A stretch of DNA of 64,000 nt from Ilumatobacter fluminis. Lineage in GTDB: Bacteria; Actinomycetota; Acidimicrobiia; Acidimicrobiales; Ilumatobacteraceae. The stretch covers positions 620,001 through 684,000 of the forward strand of contig NZ_SOAU01000001.1 in assembly GCF_004364865.1 (NCBI RefSeq), in the 5' to 3' direction. Positions 61,277-64,000 of this stretch are shown here, piece by piece (position 1 is the first letter of the stretch; every line of letters begins with the position of its first letter). Under the pieces are notes generated by a model. That model was not told the origin of the DNA, searched no databases, and worked only from the letters and a program-made list of their open reading frames with translations. The translations under genes and the position numbers were made by a program.

Positions 61277-61388
61277 GACGACCACCACCAGATCGCGGCC
61301 CGGCCGGCTTCATCACCGACCTGCCGGGCTGTCGACGTCACCGGCACACCCGACCTTCCCACGGGCGTGTCGGCGTCCCCCCGGGCCC

Positions 61389-61434
61389 GGCCGGTGCCTC
61401 GCGAGTTCGCCTCGCGTGGCACCGGCCGTAGCCT
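61389..61434. promoter_or_regulatory. 39-bp near-perfect palindrome abutting a -10 element
   Basis: GGCCGGTGCC-t-CGCGAG-ttcgc-CTCGCG-t-GGCACCGGCC (61389-61427) pairs over 16 bp. TAGCCT (61429-61434) follows one base later and is six bases before the TlpA-like ATG. It may be an operator for the tlpA-ccdA pair or the end of the WhiB transcript; no T-run follows. Nothing else is recognised in the rest of the gap from 61277. Confidence 0.6.
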
Positions 61435-61440
61435 GACGGG

Positions 61441-62043
61441 ATGACCGGACGGCCCCGAGATCGCGCCCTGGCGATCGTCGCCGGTTCGGTCGTCGCCGTG
61501 GCCGTCGTCGTCGCCGGATTCTGGCTGGGTGGCGCCTTCGAGCCGTCGCAGCGCACCGACGGTTCGTTCGTGCTCGACGAGCCGGGCATCTTCCAGCAGC
61601 CCTTCGACGACGTCAACGACGACACCTCCGGCGAACAGCTCCCCGACGTCGTCCTGATCGACGCCGACGGTGTCGAGCGCAGTCTCGACGAGGTCGCCGA
61701 CCGACCGGCGATCGTGAACCTGTGGTTCTCCCGCTGTATCCCGTGTCGGCGCGAGCTCGTCGATTTCGCCGAGGTGCACGCCGAGTACGGCGATCGCATC
61801 GCCTTCGTCGGTATCGACCCGTTCGACACCCCCGAGGCGATGGTCGAGTTCGCCACCGAACGTGGCGTCGAGTACGAGCTCTGGCGCGACCCCGACCAGG
61901 AGTTCGTCGATGCGATCGGGATCGTCGGCTTCCCGGTCACCTTGTTCGTCGACGCCGACGGCACCGTGGTCCGCCAGACCGGCGAGATCGACGCGGCCGG
62001 GCTCCGGAGCGCCATCGCCGAGCTGTTCCCGGACGTCGGCTGA
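61441..62043 (+). CDS. TlpA/ResA-like membrane-anchored thioredoxin
   Basis: The 200-residue protein has an N-terminal membrane anchor (about 8-30) and a thioredoxin fold with WFSRCIPCRREL and cis-proline in GFPVTLFVD. ResA-like proteins reduce apocytochrome c or oxidase cysteines outside the membrane. It overlaps ccdA by one base (TGATG), its likely electron donor. Confidence 0.9.
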   Translation: MTGRPRDRALAIVAGSVVAVAVVVAGFWLGGAFEPSQRTDGSFVLDEPGIFQQPFDDVNDDTSGEQLPDVVLIDADGVERSLDEVADRPAIVNLWFSRCIPCRRELVDFAEVHAEYGDRIAFVGIDPFDTPEAMVEFATERGVEYELWRDPDQEFVDAIGIVGFPVTLFVDADGTVVRQTGEIDAAGLRSAIAELFPDVG

Positions 62044-62927
62044 TGGGGCTGTCGTTCCTCCGCGGTCTCGTCGCCTCGGTCAATCCGTGCGCGTTCGTCC
62101 TCCTCCCGACGTACCTCATGTACTTCCTCGGCCTCGCCGGCACGCATCCGGGCGACCAGCGCGCATCGGTTCGGCGGGCCCTGCTGGTGTCGGCCTCGGT
62201 GTCGGCGGGTTTCTTGTCGGTCTTCGTCGCGGTCGGCGTGGTGTCGGAGTACGTGACCGGCTGGATCGAGAGCAACGCGATCTACGCGACGGCCGTGATC
62301 GGCGCCGGATTCGTGATCCTCGGCATCGCGATGCTCGCCGGCTACGAACTCCCGGTGAGCACGCCGGCCATCGGGTCGCTCGGCGGGTTGCGAGCCGAAC
62401 GGGCCACGATCCTCGCCATGGCCGGCTACGGCGTCGCTTATGCGATCACGTCGATCAGCTGCACGCTTCCCCTGTTCAGCACGACCTTGTTCGGCAACGT
62501 GCGACGCGATGGGTGGGGGAGCGGCTTCCTCAACGTCGTCGCCTACGGGCTCGGCATGGCGCTCGTCGTCACGGCGCTGACCGTGGCCTTGGCCGTGGCG
62601 AACACATCGCTGCTCGGCGCGTTGCGGTCGGGTTCGAGATACGTCCACACCGTCGCGGCGACGCTGGTGCTGTTGTCCGGCCTGTACCTGCTCTACTACT
62701 TCGTCGTCGTCGACCTGAACGAGGGCAACTCGGCGATCACCGATCGTGTCGACTCGCTCCAACAGCGCATCACGATCGCGCTCCAGGATCGCTGGCAGAT
62801 CGTCGCGACCGTCCTCGCTGCGATCGTCGTCGCCGCGATCCTGTTCGCCGTCGGTCGTCGCGGCGACCCAGACGACGTTCCGGAGCCGACCGGCTCCGAG
62901 TCCGGCCCCGGCGAGCACGTCGCCTAG
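62043..62927 (+). CDS. ccdA: CcdA/DsbD-type transmembrane electron transporter
   Basis: The 294-residue protein has about seven membrane helices. Its redox cysteines are in VASVNPCAFVLLPTY and SISCTLPLFS, the two-Cys pattern of CcdA. It carries reducing power from cytoplasmic thioredoxin to the TlpA-like protein encoded just upstream. The Pro/Glu-rich tail after the last helix is an extension. Confidence 0.92.
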   Translation: MGLSFLRGLVASVNPCAFVLLPTYLMYFLGLAGTHPGDQRASVRRALLVSASVSAGFLSVFVAVGVVSEYVTGWIESNAIYATAVIGAGFVILGIAMLAGYELPVSTPAIGSLGGLRAERATILAMAGYGVAYAITSISCTLPLFSTTLFGNVRRDGWGSGFLNVVAYGLGMALVVTALTVALAVANTSLLGALRSGSRYVHTVAATLVLLSGLYLLYYFVVVDLNEGNSAITDRVDSLQQRITIALQDRWQIVATVLAAIVVAAILFAVGRRGDPDDVPEPTGSESGPGEHVA

Positions 62928-62937
62928 CGTTCCGGCG

Positions 62938-63780
62938 ATGCCCGACACCCCGCAGCGCGCCGCCGACGTCCCCATCCGACCCGCCGCCACGGTGATGCTG
63001 GTGCGCGACGGCGAGGCGGGCCTCGAGGTCTTCATGATGCAGCGCACGTTGTCGGCGGCGTTCGCCCACGGCATGTACGTGTTCCCGGGCGGCAAGGTCG
63101 ACGCTGCCGACGAGGCCGATCACTTCGAACCGATCTGCGACGGGCTCGACGACGGGCCGGCGTCCGAACGACTCGGTCTCGACTCGGGCGGTCTCGCCTG
63201 GTACGTGGCCGCCGTGCGCGAGGTGTTCGAGGAGGCGGGTGTCCTGCTGGCCCGCCGGGAGGGCGACGACGAGGTGGTCGATCTCGACGAGCCCGACATC
63301 GCCGCCCGCTACAACGACGCCCGCCACGCGATCCACGAGGGTCGGCTCGACTTCGCGCAGTTCTGCGCCGACGAGGAGCTGCTGCTGCTGGTCGACTCGT
63401 TGCATCTCGTCGACCACTGGATCACGCCACAGGGCGAGCGCCGCCGGTTCGACACCCGGTTCTTCCTCGGTGCCGCGCCACCGGCGCAACACCCCCTGCA
63501 CGACGACAAGGAGACGATCGACAGTCGGTGGGTGCGCCCGGCCGATGCGATCGACCTGTGGCGCAGCGGCGAGCTGCAGATGCTGCCGCCCACGATCGCC
63601 ACGCTCGAGTTCCTGCTGCCGCACGCGACCGCCGGCGACGCCGTCGCCGCTGCGGCGGCCGTCGGCATCCCTGAACCGGTCTTGCCGAAGGTGATCGTCG
63701 TCGACGGCAAGGTCGTCGGGATCAAGCGCCCCGGTGACGACGGCTACGACGACGCCGTCGAACCCGAGTTCACACTCTGA
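62938..63780 (+). CDS. Nudix hydrolase (NUDT19-like)
   Basis: The 280-residue protein has AATVMLVRDGEAGLEVFMMQRT and a split Nudix box, FPGGKVDAADE followed about 40 residues later by AAVREVFEEAGVLL, as in the NUDT7/19-like group that hydrolyses CoA derivatives. The long insert is typical. TAGCGT, which overlaps the ccdA stop, lies seven bases before the ATG. Confidence 0.85.
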   Translation: MPDTPQRAADVPIRPAATVMLVRDGEAGLEVFMMQRTLSAAFAHGMYVFPGGKVDAADEADHFEPICDGLDDGPASERLGLDSGGLAWYVAAVREVFEEAGVLLARREGDDEVVDLDEPDIAARYNDARHAIHEGRLDFAQFCADEELLLLVDSLHLVDHWITPQGERRRFDTRFFLGAAPPAQHPLHDDKETIDSRWVRPADAIDLWRSGELQMLPPTIATLEFLLPHATAGDAVAAAAAVGIPEPVLPKVIVVDGKVVGIKRPGDDGYDDAVEPEFTL

Positions 63781-63797
63781 CGACGAACGACACCATG

Positions 63798-63882
63798 ACA
63801 GAAGGGGTCAGGCACCTTCTGTTCGCACCCGTCGACGGTGGTCGGAGCTGACGGAACAGAAGGTGCCTGACCCCTTCTGTTC
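63798..63882. repeat. Long inverted repeat with 27-bp arms
   Basis: Left arm 63798-63824 (ACAGAAGGGGTCAGGCACC then TTCTGTTC) and right arm 63854-63880 are exact reverse complements with a 29-base spacer. Each arm is itself a hairpin: GAACAGAAGG/CCTTCTGTTC in the right arm. It lies at the convergent junction between the Nudix gene and a minus-strand gene. Confidence 0.9.
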
Positions 63883-63899
63883 CGTCTCTTTCGTTGCCG

Positions 63900-64000
63900 T
63901 CAGTCGTCGAAGGCGGCGTTGACGGCGTCGAGGAGGCGGGCTGAGCAGCCGGCCATGTCGACGTCGGTGTCGGTCTTCGGCGGCACGATCTCGGTCGCCA
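63900..64000 (-). CDS. C-terminal end of an unknown gene (partial)
   Basis: A minus-strand frame open from the window edge ends in TGA at 63900-63902. The visible tail reads TEIVPPKTDTDVDMAG then CSARLLDAVNAAFDD. This is too little to assign a family. The frame choice rests on convergence with the Nudix gene and amphipathic composition. Confidence 0.4.
   Translation of the reverse strand, partial: ATEIVPPKTDTDVDMAGCSARLLDAVNAAFDD

Overview
The window comes from a high-GC actinobacterium, most likely of class Acidimicrobiia (Ilumatobacter-like). The basis is the very high GC content, two WhiB-type iron-sulfur regulators, an actinobacterial aa3 oxidase (ctaB, ctaC with a fused cytochrome c domain, ctaD, ctaE, a subunit IV), a DUF2017-clpS pair and a SEC-C-type methionine aminopeptidase. 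The genus is inference. Gene density is high, many neighbours overlap by ATGA or GTGA, and no gene-free stretch exceeds about 300 bases. I see no transposase, integrase, phage module or CRISPR array.

Layout. 1-6.2 kb: end of a LivM-LivG fusion transporter gene, a KaiC-like/XRE/cupin regulator, a DksA/TraR zinc-finger protein, a coiled-coil protein, a LysM/lysozyme-like surface protein and tRNA-Arg(ACG). 6.2-12.1 kb: a PabB-PabC fusion, a formylglycine-generating enzyme and, divergent from it, modABC with a PadR regulator. 12.1-17.6 kb (minus): ArsR-methyltransferase fusion, metF, metH, a methionine-cycle operon with a readable promoter/operator. 17.6-22.1 kb: an SsnA-like amidohydrolase, a compact YgfK-like oxidoreductase and a diguanylate cyclase. 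22-28 kb: a methionine/glutamine-type aminotransferase with an omega-amidase, a DUF1801 protein, a PAS protein, a divergent YceI/MarR pair with a large operator, and DUF2017-clpS. 28.3-37.1 kb: ctaB and an extended cytochrome oxidase operon. 37.2-45.2 kb: serS, pdxH, two LPXTG surface-protein paralogues, a two-component system and map. 45.2-50 kb: copper and thiol genes (PCuAC-like, TlpA-like, Sco, cupredoxin-like, cytochrome c) and an ECF sigma factor with a divergent anti-sigma factor. 50-59.6 kb: an adenine methylase, coaA, methyltransferase, HAD, HTH and thiamine-binding-like proteins, Nudix, M20 peptidase, PghP-like, orn, a zincin lipoprotein and a quinone oxidoreductase. 59.7-64 kb: two WhiB7-like genes with structured leaders, TlpA-ccdA and a Nudix gene.

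Themes. Several loci serve cytochrome oxidase biogenesis: haem O synthesis (ctaB), copper delivery (PCuAC, Sco), thiol reduction (two TlpA-like proteins, CcdA) and the oxidase itself. The most unusual locus heads the oxidase operon. It holds an intact CtaD paralogue in which every haem and CuB ligand is replaced, followed by a second CtaE-like protein and an unknown membrane protein.

Regulation is unusually readable. At least fifteen genes have a TANNNT -10 element 6-8 nt before the start codon and no Shine-Dalgarno sequence, which suggests widespread leaderless transcription. Long perfect palindromes recur at gene ends (near 12.0, 17.7, 22.1, 27.4, 52.4, 58.6 and 63.8 kb), and two of them share a 13-mer.
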